From positions 37,258,399 through 37,322,398 of the forward strand of contig CM022951.1 in NCBI GenBank assembly GCA_012931725.1: a stretch of 64,000 nt of DNA, in the 5' to 3' direction. Numbering within the stretch: the stretch's first letter is position 1; each line of letters starts with the position of its first letter. Below the pieces are notes generated by a model. The model worked only from the letters and a program-made list of their open reading frames with translations, was not told the origin of the DNA and did not search any database. This DNA is from Litsea cubeba (taxonomy: Eukaryota; Streptophyta; Magnoliopsida; Laurales; Lauraceae). Positions 42,237 to 54,400 of the stretch are shown here, one piece after another. Both the position numbers and the translations under genes were made by a program.

Positions 42237-43950
42237 TGATGGACCGCGCTCCCGATGCCCGGGTTCCTACCGAGGTCGGCGGACGTGGGAGTCCGTTTGG
42301 TTCCGACCCTTTCGTAACCGGGGGGCAAGAGGGGCGTGCATCAACATTTCTTTTTTTTTTTGGGTGTGCCAGATTTTCTATTTTTACTTGGAATTGCAAG
42401 TGGTGATCCGGAGATCAACCTTCGCAAGTAAAAAGGAAATCAACTTCTTTCAAGTTTTCCATTGCACATATATTTAAGAAAAGAGACATTTTTCTTGGTT
42501 TGCCCGTGAAAGGCGATTTTTTTGGCATTTATAGCCGATTTTGGCGTTTATAGCCGATTTTGGCGTTTATAGCCGATTTACAATCCTTATCAATAATGAA
42601 AGACAAGAATTGTGATTTTTGTCTCTTTTGAAAAAATACAAACTACAATGAAAAGCAAGAAAAGGAGGATCTAACTTCTCAGGAGATTGTGGGGGACTCG
42701 TTTAGATTGACGGTCGCAAGCCATATGTGGGCTTCGCCATCATCCATGCAGATGAGAACAGAGGATGCTATTGATTCGCTTGGCTTGGCTATAACCTCAG
42801 GTTTTTAGAGGACAAAGACCAAAGGAAGGTCCTATGTCCAATAAAAAGCCGAGTAGACGGGCTGAAAAGCCATATCTAAGCCATTGGAGGCAGGAGGAGA
42901 AGGCAAGGACCTTGGGAGGGGGTACCCCCCAAGGGACTTTTGTCACCTTGTTGCGGTGGCCGGTGTAGAACTTCCGCAGAGTTTTCTCTCTTTTTCCTTT
43001 CTCTGGATTTCTGTGCTTCTGTCTGTCTGTCTGTTTGTTGATTGATTTTTTTTTTCTTCTTGGAGAGCCCTCCTATTTATAGGCTTTTAGGTAGCCTTTT
43101 AGGTGGGTTTATGGGCTTTTATTGTCATTAAGCCGCATAATGGGAGGAGTTACAAAATTGAATTGTTTATTTTGTAACTCCTTTTTCTTGGCTTCTGATT
43201 GGCCGGAGGAGATTGAGGGCATTTAATCGCCTTTAATCGCCATGATGGGAGGAGTTTCATGGGTTAAATGCCATGAATCTCTTGACTTGTAACTCCCGAA
43301 TGCTTGCTTCTGATTGGGCCGTCCAAAGAAATGGATTAATGACTGTAATAAAGCTAGTCAATTAATCGCATTAAGTGGTCGCCGAGCAGCTGAAGAGTCG
43401 CGGGCCGTGCCACGTCTTTTGGGATTCTTCTGTTGATGATCATCGATGGATCTTCATGTAGATCGACATCAGATGATCATGTAATTTCAGGTGTTTGTTG
43501 CCAACAGCGGGTCGGTGCCATCTGTCCTGTCGATTTCTCGATCGGTCGGGTAGAAAGCACACTTTTTTTGGTTGACCGGGTGGCGATCAATATTGTTTTC
43601 GATAGTCTTGATGATTGACCCGTGTTTTGGACGGATGTCAGAGGACTTGGTGTCTCAAAAGCATGAATTTTGGAAAGTACCAGAGGCTGGGCTCCTCGAA
43701 TCGCGAAAAAACGGCGAAAACCGGGGTTTCCGGGGCTTTCCCGGCGACCCCGGGTTCCAAGGTCGCCGGCGACCCTGGCCCAGGGTCGCAGGGGTCTGCG
43801 ACCCTGGGTGGGTTTTCCCCCTTTCGTGTCCCGTTTTGCGTCCGTTTTTGCTGTTTTTCGATTCTTTTTTCTTCTGTACTTTTCCTTGACATTTTGACCA
43901 TTTATTGGCCTAATTTCTTTGTAGGAAACCTGATGAGAATCCTTGCATTT
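42237..43950 (-). repeat. Family-A LTR, interrupted by Tekay element B1
   Basis: The LTR end CCATCA is at 42237 next to the AGT1 fragment. The sequence matches the other family-A LTRs through U5 (three TTTATAGCCGATTTTGGCG copies), palindrome (42911-42932), TATA (43074-43081) and GC-rich block (43710-43810). It stops at CTTGCATTT (43950), where B1 begins; the missing ~575 bp of U3 should lie beyond the far end of B1. Whether it is a solo LTR or part of a full element cannot be seen here. Confidence 0.88.
43074..43081 (-). promoter_or_regulatory. TATA box in family-A LTR
   Basis: TATAAATA on the minus strand in the conserved GCCTATAAATAGGAGGGC context. Confidence 0.7.
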
Positions 43951-44454
43951 TGTAAGACCCCGACCCGAGAGACCTCGTTTAGAGTTGTTTGAGTTGTGTT
44001 TTAGTGTTAAGTGTGTTTAGTAGTTTTGGATTAGTTGGGGATTAGAATAGCTTTTATAATAGCTTTGGGGAATTTGGAGAGCCTTTTTGATGTGTGGGAC
44101 CCTTTGGGGGTTCTTATTACGAATTTTGTGAGATTGGGGGTTTACCGATGATTTCCAAGAATCGTGTTTTAACCCATTGAACTTATCTTGTTAATCCCTA
44201 CAACTTTCATGTTGACATCGTTTTCATTTGAGGACCTTAAACCTGATTTTTCACTAATTGAGGGCAAAATGGTCTTTTTACCCAAAATCTGGACACCGAT
44301 TTCAATGTCACCAAAATGTGCAAAATATATACTTTTTGGAAACTAGAAATTTTGCCGATCAACTTTGTCTTCTTCGCCGAATTCGTTTGAAGCCCTGAAA
44401 ACCTTGTTTTAAGCCCGAGAAGTTCTTTAAGTTGTGGGCCCCACTCCCACTTAC

Positions 44455-44463
44455 TATATATAG
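44455..44463 (+). promoter_or_regulatory. TATA box of Tekay LTR (B1)
   Basis: TATATATAG in CTTACTATATATAGAAAGCT; the same sequence occurs in both B2 LTRs on the minus strand. Confidence 0.75.
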
Positions 44464-45171
44464 AAAGCTTCTTCTTCTTTTTCCCATTTCTGGCAAAAAC
44501 CCTAGAGGAGAAGAGAAACCCCAGCCCTAAGGGTTTTCCTTACCTTTTCTTACTTCTTCATCTTCAATCTCCCACTAAACTAGTGCTAATGGAGAATTAG
44601 TTGTTATAATCTTCTTCCTCATCTCAAGGCCTTCATCTTGACACAAATTTTGAAGAAAACCGCCCACTCCAAGTCTTACTTTGGACAACACCTTGCTTTT
44701 TGAAGAACTTCTTTGTAAGTGATTTTCCTAAAAGTTTTATAATCTTGTTTGTTTAGCCCTAGGGTAGCTTCATTTCAATTATTGGAAGATTCCGTTTTGT
44801 TTTAATTGGATTTTGATATTTTAGGGTTTGGATTTGGGGGTTTTGTGTATAGGTGTTTGATTGTGGAATTAAGAGGTGATTAGAGCTCAAATTAAATTGC
44901 AATTGGACCCAAGGCAAGTGGATGAAATGATTCTCATGTGTTTTATCATGTTTTATGCAAAATCTTGATTTGTCTTCATTGATGGTTTTAATGAATTATC
45001 ATGTTTGATGATTTAGTCTTATTGATTTTGAACGATGATTTGATGAGATAATGAGGCAAGGAATAGCCCAATTAATTGTGAAGATATGTATGGAAGAAGG
45101 GGAAAGAAAGGAAATGGATAGGAGTTGGACAAGAGAAGGATTCAACCAAATGGGTTGAGGTTCGCTACAGG

Positions 45172-45394
45172 GCCGATCGATCGCCCATCAGGTCCGATCG
45201 ATCGGACTGTAATTAACTGAGAGGGTTTGCAGGACCGATCGATCGCCCATCAGGTCCGATCGATCGGACTGTAATTAACTGAGAGGGTTTGCAGGACCGA
45301 TCGATCGCCCATCAGGTCCGATCGATCGGACTGTAAATAACTGAGAGGGTCTTCAGGACCGATCGATCGCCCTTCAGGTCCGATCGATCGGACT
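45172..45394. repeat. Four-copy ~60-bp array of paired GATCGATC palindromes (B1 LTR)
   Basis: Each unit is GACCGATCGATCGCCC, ATCAGGTCCGATCGATCGGA, then CTGTAATTAACTGAGAGGGT. Eight GATCGATC cores in all. Units are almost identical. Confidence 0.95.
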
Positions 45395-47049
45395 GAATAA
45401 AAATGAACTGTAAAATGAGAGAATTATGGGACTATTTTCCAGATTCACCCCAAGTCCATACTCAAGTCCAATTCAGCTCTATCCCTTATCTTCTTATTTG
45501 AAGACATTGAACCTATAATGATGCGTTCAAACCCATGAAAGATTGGGGTATATTGTGAAGGGCTGTAGTGTGGAAGTATTGTTTGGAGGCCCAATGCTAT
45601 TCAAGGATGGGTAAGGCATTATATGAAGTCCGAAGGAAGGAAGAACCTCATCGTGGAAACTCCATGAGGTTTTCTAGATTGATCAATGTGTATAAGGACC
45701 CGGAATGTCCCTAACTCTTAAAGAGTACCAAAATTTCATCATAACCGACATACGGGACCCTATTCGCCTTGATTCAATCCTAGAAACCCCATTGTTGGCC
45801 TGTAAATGTATGAAAAACTATTTGTATTTAATTTTCAACTAAACTCTTATTTTGGGATTTCAAACCAACTTGATATGACTGGACTGTTACAAGAGTACTA
45901 AAAGTGATGTGTTTAGCTTTTGCTAACTGGTATATGGCGACTTGAGATGGATGTGTATTTGTGCCTATGGCACCCCGTTTCTTACTGAGCATATGATTTG
46001 ATTTATCGTATTTGACCTATGAGTCGGCACCACTGAGCTTGGACGACCTCGTCGGTTTGATCCTCCGACTTGGGGTTCCTTCCCCTCCCGATAGCCAGCT
46101 GCAGTCTGGAATGTGCAGAGTTTTTACCCGGTTCGCTACCGTGGTCCCGCAGAGTATATATATATGTATATTATAATATTTATCGTTGTTCCTCCTCACC
46201 TCGTGTGACTGAGGTCAATGATCCCGTTAGGGTATGCGCTCTCTTCACCTCGGTGAAGGGAGGATCTAGCTTGTGGGGTTGCCATCTTGACAGTTTCCAA
46301 ATCCTTGTTACCTTACATGATTTATTGCATATGTACTTCTTTTGAAATGATACATTGTCTTCTATAAAGTTCATTGTTTATCCATAAGTTTTCTTAACTC
46401 TTGCATAGCATCATTGTTTTATTATTGTTATGTCTTTTCACCCACCTGCCAGACCGTCGTGTCTGATCCATTTATTTTGGTACTCAGGTCACGAGCTTAT
46501 TGCCTTTGAGGAGGAGCCAGAGGAGGCGGTCGGTGCACCGCAGCGAGTGATTGAGTGGCAAGCCGATGATGTCATGTAGACATTCGGCCTTGTCTTGAGA
46601 ACGATACACTTTGGGAACTTGATATCTTTGGTTTAGATTTCATTTGGTTGTACGGTCTTTGTTGACCGTTATTTTGGGGGCTTTAATTTAACTGATACTT
46701 TGTAAACGTACTTGAATTTACTTTGGGGAATATGCTTGATCATTGCTCATCCTGATATCTTATCATGTTAACCATAAATCAGTCTTGTTTATGGATTTGA
46801 ATGGTATTAATATGGTTTACTACACGCTTCCGCAATCTTAAAAATATATGGGATATGGTTACATGTGAGATGATGTGTACAGATAATCCTCACCGCGGAA
46901 CCCTGTGGGAAATCGCGTGCACGGATAAATGTTCTTTTAATTCCGTGTGCGTTTTAGCCAAAGAGATGCACGTGGCGCGGCATCAACCCACCGTCCCGAC
47001 CTCCCGGACTCGGATCCCTTCCCCTTTCGGTCCGGGGTCGCGACAGGAC

Positions 47050-47066
47050 TGGTATCAGAGCGGGAC
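47050..47066 (+). promoter_or_regulatory. B1 primer-binding site (initiator tRNA-Met type)
   Basis: TGGTATCAGAGCGGGAC four bases after the LTR end CGACA. Confidence 0.92.
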
Positions 47067-47197
47067 ATGTTTCAGGCAATTAAAAGAAACTAGAAACCTT
47101 AAGTACGTGGCGAGGATCCGTTAGATAGAATCGTGTGAGCAATATGTGACCACCCTGTACTTGATTTATATGTGCTAACAAATTGTTTTGCAGCGTT

Positions 47198-48308
47198 ATG
47201 CCACCTCGCAAAAGAACAGCAAACAGTAATCACATTGCCAATAACAGTGAGAGTGCAGGGCTTAGTACAGAGGAACTTCAGGACAACAATATGCAGAATC
47301 AATTCCAGCAGATGATGCAAGCTATGCTAGACCAACAACGACAAGCAAATGAAAATCAGGCTAGACTCCAAGCACAAGCTCATGAGACACAGACCAGATT
47401 GCAAGAACAGATGCTTAAGAAAGACGAGGATCATGCTAGGGAGATAGCTCAAATGCAGGCACAGTTGTTGGGAATATTGGAGAGGAGACCGGAACCAATC
47501 CCAGTTGCACCACCTGGTCCGGTAAACATTAGAGGGAATGATCCTAATGTGCTGTATGAGCGGTTTAGGAAGAGAGGACCGAAAGAATTTTTGGGGACTG
47601 AGGACCCAATGGCAGCAGATGATTGGCTTGAGCACACCGAAAACATATTTGAGATATTCATCTGTACCGGTGTGGAACGTGTACAGCTTGCAGCCTCTAT
47701 GTTTGTGGGTTTAGCAGATATTTGGTGGAAGACCGTCAGGACAGAATACAGGACAATGACTGATGCAGAAGCTTGGGCTAGCTTCAAGAGACAGTTTGGA
47801 GAGAAATATGTACCTACACATGTCAAGAGACAAAAGGCAGCTGAATTTCAGCAACTTGTACAAGGGAACATGACAGTCCTCGAATACCTTACCAAATTCG
47901 AGAGATTGTCAAGGTATGCTCCAGAGCTGATAGACACTGTTGAGAAGAAGATAACCAAGTTCCTTGAGGGACTTCACCCGATTATTGAGAGGGATGCTGA
48001 ACTTTTTACCCTAGTTGTCCAGTCATGATAGGAGAAGTAGTGTTACCGGCAGATCTCATTTTATTAGAGATGCAGGATTTTGATGTCATCCTAGGGATGG
48101 ATTGGTTAGCAGGATACCATGCTACTATGGATTGTTTCCATAACACCCTAACTTTTAAGTTAGAGGAGACCCAAGCAGGGGTGTTGTTTCAGGGAGAGAG
48201 GAGTAATTCTGGTACAGGATTTATTTCAGCATTGAAGGCTGATAGACTTCTAAAAAGTGGTTGTGAGGGTTATTTGGCGTTTATCACGGAGGATAAACGG
48301 TCCCAAGG
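47198..48308 (+). pseudogene. B1 gag and protease remnant with internal deletion
   Basis: The ATG at 47198 (MPPRKRTANSN) directly follows a splice-acceptor-like TTGTTTTGCAG. About 267 Gag residues match B2, then at HPIIERDA (near 48000) the sequence jumps to the end of protease (DFDVILGMDWLAGYH). About 760 bp, including both zinc knuckles, the Gln-rich linker and the protease active site, are missing, and the junction shifts the frame (stop at 48026). B2 interrupts the rest at 48309. Confidence 0.9.
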
Positions 48309-51300
48309 TGTCGCGACCCCGGACCGAAAGGGGGAAAAGGATCCGAGTCCGGGAGGTCGGGACGGTGGGTTGATGCCGCGCCACGTGCATCTCTTTGGCT
48401 AAAACGCACACGGAATTAAAAGAACATTTATCCGTGCACGTGATTTCCCACAGGGTTCCGCGGTGAGGATTATCTGTACACATCATCTCACATGTAACCA
48501 TAACCAATATATTTTTAAGATTGCGGAAGCGTGTAGCAAATCATATGAATACTATTCAATCTCATAAACAAGACAAATCTATGGTTAAATGATAAGGTAT
48601 CAGGATGAGCAATGATCATAAGCATTTTCCCCAAAGTAAATTCAAGTATGCTTACAAAGTATCAGTTAATTAAAACTCCCAAAATAACGGTCAACAAAGA
48701 CCGTACAACCAAATGAAATCTAAACCAAAGATATCAAGTTCCCAAAGTGTATCGTTCTCAAGGCAAGGCCGAATGTCTACATGACATCATCGGCTTGCCA
48801 CTCAATCACTCGTTGCGGTGCACCGACCGCCTCCTCTGGCTCCTCCTCAATGGCAAAGAGCTCGGGACCTGAGTACCAAAATAAATGGATCAGACACGAC
48901 GGTCTGGCAGGTGGGTGAAAAGACATAGCAATAATAAAACAATGATGCTATGCAAGAGTTAAGAAAACTTATGGATAAACAATGAACTTTATAAAAGACA
49001 ATGTATCATTTCAAAAGAAGTACATATGCAATAAATCCAGTAAGGTAACAAGGATTTGGAAACTGTCAAGATGGCAACCCCACAAGCTAGATCCTCCCTT
49101 CACCGAAGTGAAGAGAGCGCATACCCTAACAAGATCATTGTCCTCAGTCACACGAGGTGAGGAGGAACAACTATAAATATTATAATATACATATATATAC
49201 TCTGCGGGGCCACGGTAGCGAACCGGGTAAAAACTCTGCACATTCCAGACTGCAGCTGGCTATCGGGAGGGGAAGGAACCCCAAGTCGGAGGATCAAACC
49301 GACGAGGTCGTCCAAGCTCAGTGGTGCCGACTCATAGGTCAAATACGATAAATCAAATCATATGCACAGTAAGAAACGGGGTGCCATAGGCACAAATACA
49401 CATCCATCTCAAGTCGCCATATACCAGTTAGCAAAAGCCAAACACATCACTTTTAGTACTCTTGTAACAGTCCAGTCATATCAAGTTGGTTTGAAATCCC
49501 AAAATAAGAGTTTAGTTGAAAATTAAATACAAATAGTTTTTCATACATTTACAGGCCAACAATGGGGTTTCTAGGATTGAATCAGTGCGAATAGGGTCCC
49601 GTATGTCGGTTATGATGAAATTTTGGTACTCTTTAAGAGTTAGGGACATTCCGGGTCCTTATACACATTGATCAATCTAGAAAACCTCATGGAGTTTCCA
49701 CGATGAGGTTCTTCCTTCCTTCGGACTTCATATAATGCCTTACCCATCCTTGAATAGCATTGGACCTCCAAACAATACTTCCACACTACAGCCCTTCACA
49801 ATATACCCCAATCTTTCGTGGGTTTGAACGCATCATTATAGGTTCAATGTCTTCAAATAAGAAGATAAGGGATAGAGCTGAATTGGACTTGAGTATGGAC
49901 TTGGGGTGAATCTGGAAAATAGTCCCATAATTCTCTCATTTTACAGTTCATTTTTATTCAGTCCGATCGATCGGACCTGAAGGGCGATCGATCGGTCCTG
50001 AAGACCCTCTCAGTTATTTACAGTCCGATCGATCGGACCTGATGGGCGATCGATCGGTCCTGCAAACCCTCTCAGTTAATTACAGTCCGATCGATCGGAC
50101 CTGATGGGGCGATCGATCGGTCCTGCAAACCCTCTCAGTTAATTACAGTCCGATCGATCGGACCTGATGGGGCGATCGATCGGTCCTGCAAACCCTCTCA
50201 GTTAATTACAGTCCGACCGATCGGACCTGATGGGGCGATCGATCGGCCCTGTAGCGAACCTCAACCCATTTGGTTGAATCCTTCTCTTGTCCAACTCCTA
50301 TCCATTTCCTTTCTTCCCCCTCCTTCCATACATATCTTCACAATTAATTGGGTTATTCCTTGCCTCATTATCTCATCAAATCATCGTTCAAAGTCAATAA
50401 GACTAAATCATCAAACATGATAATTCATTAAAACCATCAATGAAGACAAATCAAGATTTTGCATAAAACATGATAAAACACATGAGAATCATTTCATCCA
50501 CTTGCCTTGGGTCCAATTGCAATTCAAATTGAGCTCTAATCACCTCTTAATTCCACAATCAAACACCTATACACAAAACCCCCAAATCCAAACCCTAAAA
50601 TATCAAAATCCAATTAAAACAAAACGGAATCTTCCAATAATTGAAATGAAGCTACCCTAGGGCTAAACAAACAAGATTATAAAACTTTTAGGAAAATCAC
50701 TTACAAAGAAGTTCTTCAAAAAGCAAGGTGTTGTCCAAAGTAAGACTTGGAGTGGGCGGTTTTCTTCAAAATTTGTGTCAAGACGAAGGCCTTGAGATGA
50801 GGAAGAAGATTATAGCAACTAATTCTCCATTAGCACTAGTTTAGTGGGTGATTGGAGATGAAGAAGCAAGAAAAGGTAAGGGAAAACCCTTAGGGCTGGG
50901 ATTTCTCTTCTCCTCTAGGGTTTTTGCCAGAAATGGGAAAAAGAAGAAGAAGCTTTCTATATATAGTAAGTGGGAGTGGGGCCCACGACTTAAAGAACTT
51001 CTCGGGCTCAAAACATGGTTCTCGGGGCTTCAAACGAATTCGGCGAAGAAGACAAAGTTGATCGGCAAAATTTCTAGTTTCCAAAAAGTATATATTTTGC
51101 ACATTTTGGTGACATTGAAATCGGTGTCCAGATTTTGGGTAAAAAGACCATTTTGCCCTCAATTAGTGAAAAATCAGGTTTAAGGTCCTTGAATGAAAAC
51201 GATGTCAACATGAAAACTGTAGGGATTAATAAAATAAGTTCAATGGGTTAAAACACGATTCTTGGAAATCATCGGTAAACCCCCAATCTCACATAATTCG

Positions 51301-51468
51301 TAATAAGAACCCCCAAAGGGTCCCACAAATAGAAAAGCTCTCCAAATTCCCCAAAGCTATTATAAAAGCTATTCTAATCCCCAACTAATCCAAAACCACT
51401 AAACACACTTAAAACTAAAACACCACTTAATCAACTTTAAACGAGGTCTCTCGGGTCGGGGTCTTACA
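48309..51468 (-). repeat. B2 3' LTR
   Basis: Minus-strand TGTAAGACCCC at 51468 to GTCGCGACA at 48309. TATATATAG is near 50957-50966. The five-unit GATCGATC array is at 49960-50251; one core has mutated (GACCGATC near 50216). Confidence 0.95.
49960..50251. repeat. Five-copy GATCGATC palindrome array (B2 3' LTR)
   Basis: Same ~60-bp unit as in B1, reverse orientation. Ten cores, one altered. Confidence 0.95.
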
Positions 51469-51480
51469 TCCTCCACCCCT
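51469..51480 (-). promoter_or_regulatory. B2 polypurine tract
   Basis: AGGGGTGGAGGA on the minus strand directly before the 3' LTR; it overlaps the last base of the gag-pol stop codon. It primes plus-strand DNA synthesis. Confidence 0.85.
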
Positions 51481-54400
51481 TAGGACATTTGGTCCTCCAA
51501 ATGGAAATTAAAACTCACCTCCGGTAGAAGATGTGGGTACTTCTTCTGAACTTGATCCCGTAATTCCCAAGTTGCTTCTTCCGGTCCATGATTCTCCCAA
51601 AGTACCTTGACCCACTGAATAGTCCGAGTTCTCAATTCTTGCTCTTTGGTGTCGATGATCTGCTTAGGCTTCTCAATATAGGTAGCATCTTCTCGGATTT
51701 CCAACGGCTCATAACGGAGTATGTGTAGCCTGTCGGGAACGTACTTCTTCAACATAGACACATGGAAAACATTGTGTACGCCGGAAAGTTCGGGTGGTAA
51801 GGCTAACCTGTAAGCCACATCACCAATCCTACTCACAATGTCGTACGGTCCAATGTATCTCCTGGACAACTTGCCCTTCTGTCCAAACCTCAAAGTTCCA
51901 CGAGTAGGTGACACTTTCAAGAAAACCTTATCTCCTTCTTTGAACTGTAAATCCCTTCTGTGAGAATCTGCATAACTCTTCTGTCTACTCTGAGCCACTT
52001 TCAGACGTTCTTGGATCAACTTTACCTTGTCACTTGTCTCACTAACAATGGTCGGTCCATGGAAACTGCGAGTACCAACTTCTTCCCAACAAACAGGTGT
52101 TCTACACCTTCTGCCATACAAAGCCTCAAAAGGTGCCATACCGATACTAGAGTGGAAACTGTTGTTGTAAGCGAACTCACACAACGGTAAGGCTTCATCC
52201 CATTGAGTCTTGAAATCTAACACACAAGCTCGAAGCATATCCTCAAGTGTCTGAATTGTCCTTTCTGACTGACCATCGGTCTGTCGGTGATAGGCTGTGC
52301 TGAACTGTAACTTCGTACCCATAGACTCATGCAATGTCTTCCAAAATCTTGAGACAAATCTGCTGTCTCTATCGGATGTGATGGAAACTGGCTGTCCATG
52401 ACGACTGACAATTTCTGTGACAAACAACTGTGCCAAAGGTAACATATGCATCTTCTTCCCAGTCTTCATCGGTAGGAAATGAGCTGACTTGGTGAGACGG
52501 TCCACTATGACCCAAATAGCATCATTCCCCTTACTAGTCTTCGGTAAACCCGATATGAAGTCCATGGTAATATGCTCCCATTTCCATTCCGGAATCTCTA
52601 ATGGTCGTAGTAACCCTGGAGGCTTCTGGTGTTCTGCCTTGATCAACTGACATGTCATACAACGAGAGACGAAAGCTGCTATCTCTCTCTTCATGTTATT
52701 CCACCAAAATCTGCCCTTCAAATTCTGGTACATCTTCGTACTGCCCGGGTGTATGGAATACTTGGTATCATGTGCCTCAGACATGATATCATTCCTCAAG
52801 TCCTCCAAGTTAGGCACACACAGACGGTCTCGGTAATACAAAACTCCATCAATAACACGAAAATCAGGACGATCTGCTATATGCTCAAAAATCTTAGCCA
52901 ATTCTGGGTCTTGTAACTGACTCTCTTTGATCTTCTGAATGAAAGAAGGTTCTGACACTGACATGTTTGCTAACATGACACCTTCTCTTAGTGGCTGAAA
53001 ATCTACACCCAACTCTTCTAACTGCTGTACCACATAAGTCCCCCGAAGACTTGCCATGCTCACTGACTTTCTGCTCAAGGCATCTGCAACTACATTCGCT
53101 TTTCCCGGGTGATACTTGATTGGAAAATCATAGTCTTTAATATATTCCATCCATCTCCTCTGCCTCATGTTCAACTCCTTCTGAGAAAACAAGTACTGAA
53201 GACTACGGTGGTCGGAGTGAACCTCAAACTTCTCTCCATAGAGGTAGTGTCTCCACATCTTCAATGCTAAAACCACTGCTGCCAACTCAAGATCATGTGT
53301 TGCATAATTCTTTTCATGATCTTTCAACTGCCGTGACCCATATGCAACTACCTTCCCATCTTGCATTAGCACGCATCCAAGCCCAACATTAGAAGCATCG
53401 GTAAAAATAGTAAAACCGCCGCTCCCAGATGGCAAAGTAAGGACTGGAGCTGTAGTCAATCTCTTCTTCAGCTCTTGGAAACTAGCCTCACACTTGTCTG
53501 TCCAAACATATGGTGCATTCTTCCTCGTCAACTTCGTCAAAGGTGACGCAATCGACGAAAATCCTTGCACAAACCTCCGATAATATCCTGCCAATCCAAG
53601 AAAACTCCTGATTTCTGATGCATTCTTCGGTCTATCCCAATTCATGACTGCCTCAATCTTGGACGGGTCCACTGATAATCCTTCCTTAGATATGATATGA
53701 CCCAAAAATGTGACTTGGTCCAACCAAAATTCACACTTACTAAGCTTTGCAAACAACTGATTCTCCCTCAATAGCTGGAGTGCTATCCTCAAGTGTTCTT
53801 CGTGCTCTCCTTTAGTCTTGGAATATACCAAAATATCATCAATAAACACCACTGTAAACTGATCCAAATACTCCGCAAATATTTTGTTCATCAATGCCAT
53901 GAAAACTGCCGGTGCATTAGTCAAACCAAATGGCATCACTAGAAATTCATAGTGTCCGTATCTTGTCCGAAAGGCTGTTTTTGGCACATCTGAATCTCTA
54001 ACCCTCAACTGATGGTAGCCTGACCTCAAATCAATCTTCGAAAAGTAAGCAGCTCCTTGCAACTGATCAAACAATTCATCTATCCTTGGCAACGGATATT
54101 TGTTTTTGATGGTCACTTGGTTCAATCTTCTATAGTCAATACACATTCTCATAGAACCATCCTTCTTCTTCACAAACAAAACTGGTGCTCCCCACGGTGA
54201 CACACTAGGTCTCACGAAACCTTTGTTCAAGAGTTCTTGCAATTGCATCTTCAACTCTCCCAATTCTGCCGGAGCCATTCTGTAAGGTGCGATAGATATC
54301 GGAGCAGTCCCTGGTAACAACTCAATAGTGAAGTCTATCTCTCTAATGGGTGGCAATCCTGGTATCTCCTCCGGGAAAACATCCGGAAATTCACAAACAA

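Larger units (their letters stand above)
43951..47045 (+). repeat. B1 5' LTR
   Basis: 3095 bp from TGTAAGACCCC to GGGGTCGCGACA. The TATA box TATATATAG is at 44455-44463, only ~505 bp in, so nearly 2.6 kb lies downstream of the start of transcription. A consensus splice donor (CTTTGTAAGTG) is at 44715. A four-unit array of GATCGATC palindromes lies at 45172-45394; B2 LTRs have five units. Confidence 0.92.

Noticed and set aside
47050..47066. tRNA-like sequence
   Set aside because: It is the primer-binding site complementary to a tRNA end, with no tRNA gene around it; the same holds at 31241, 34300 and 56421.
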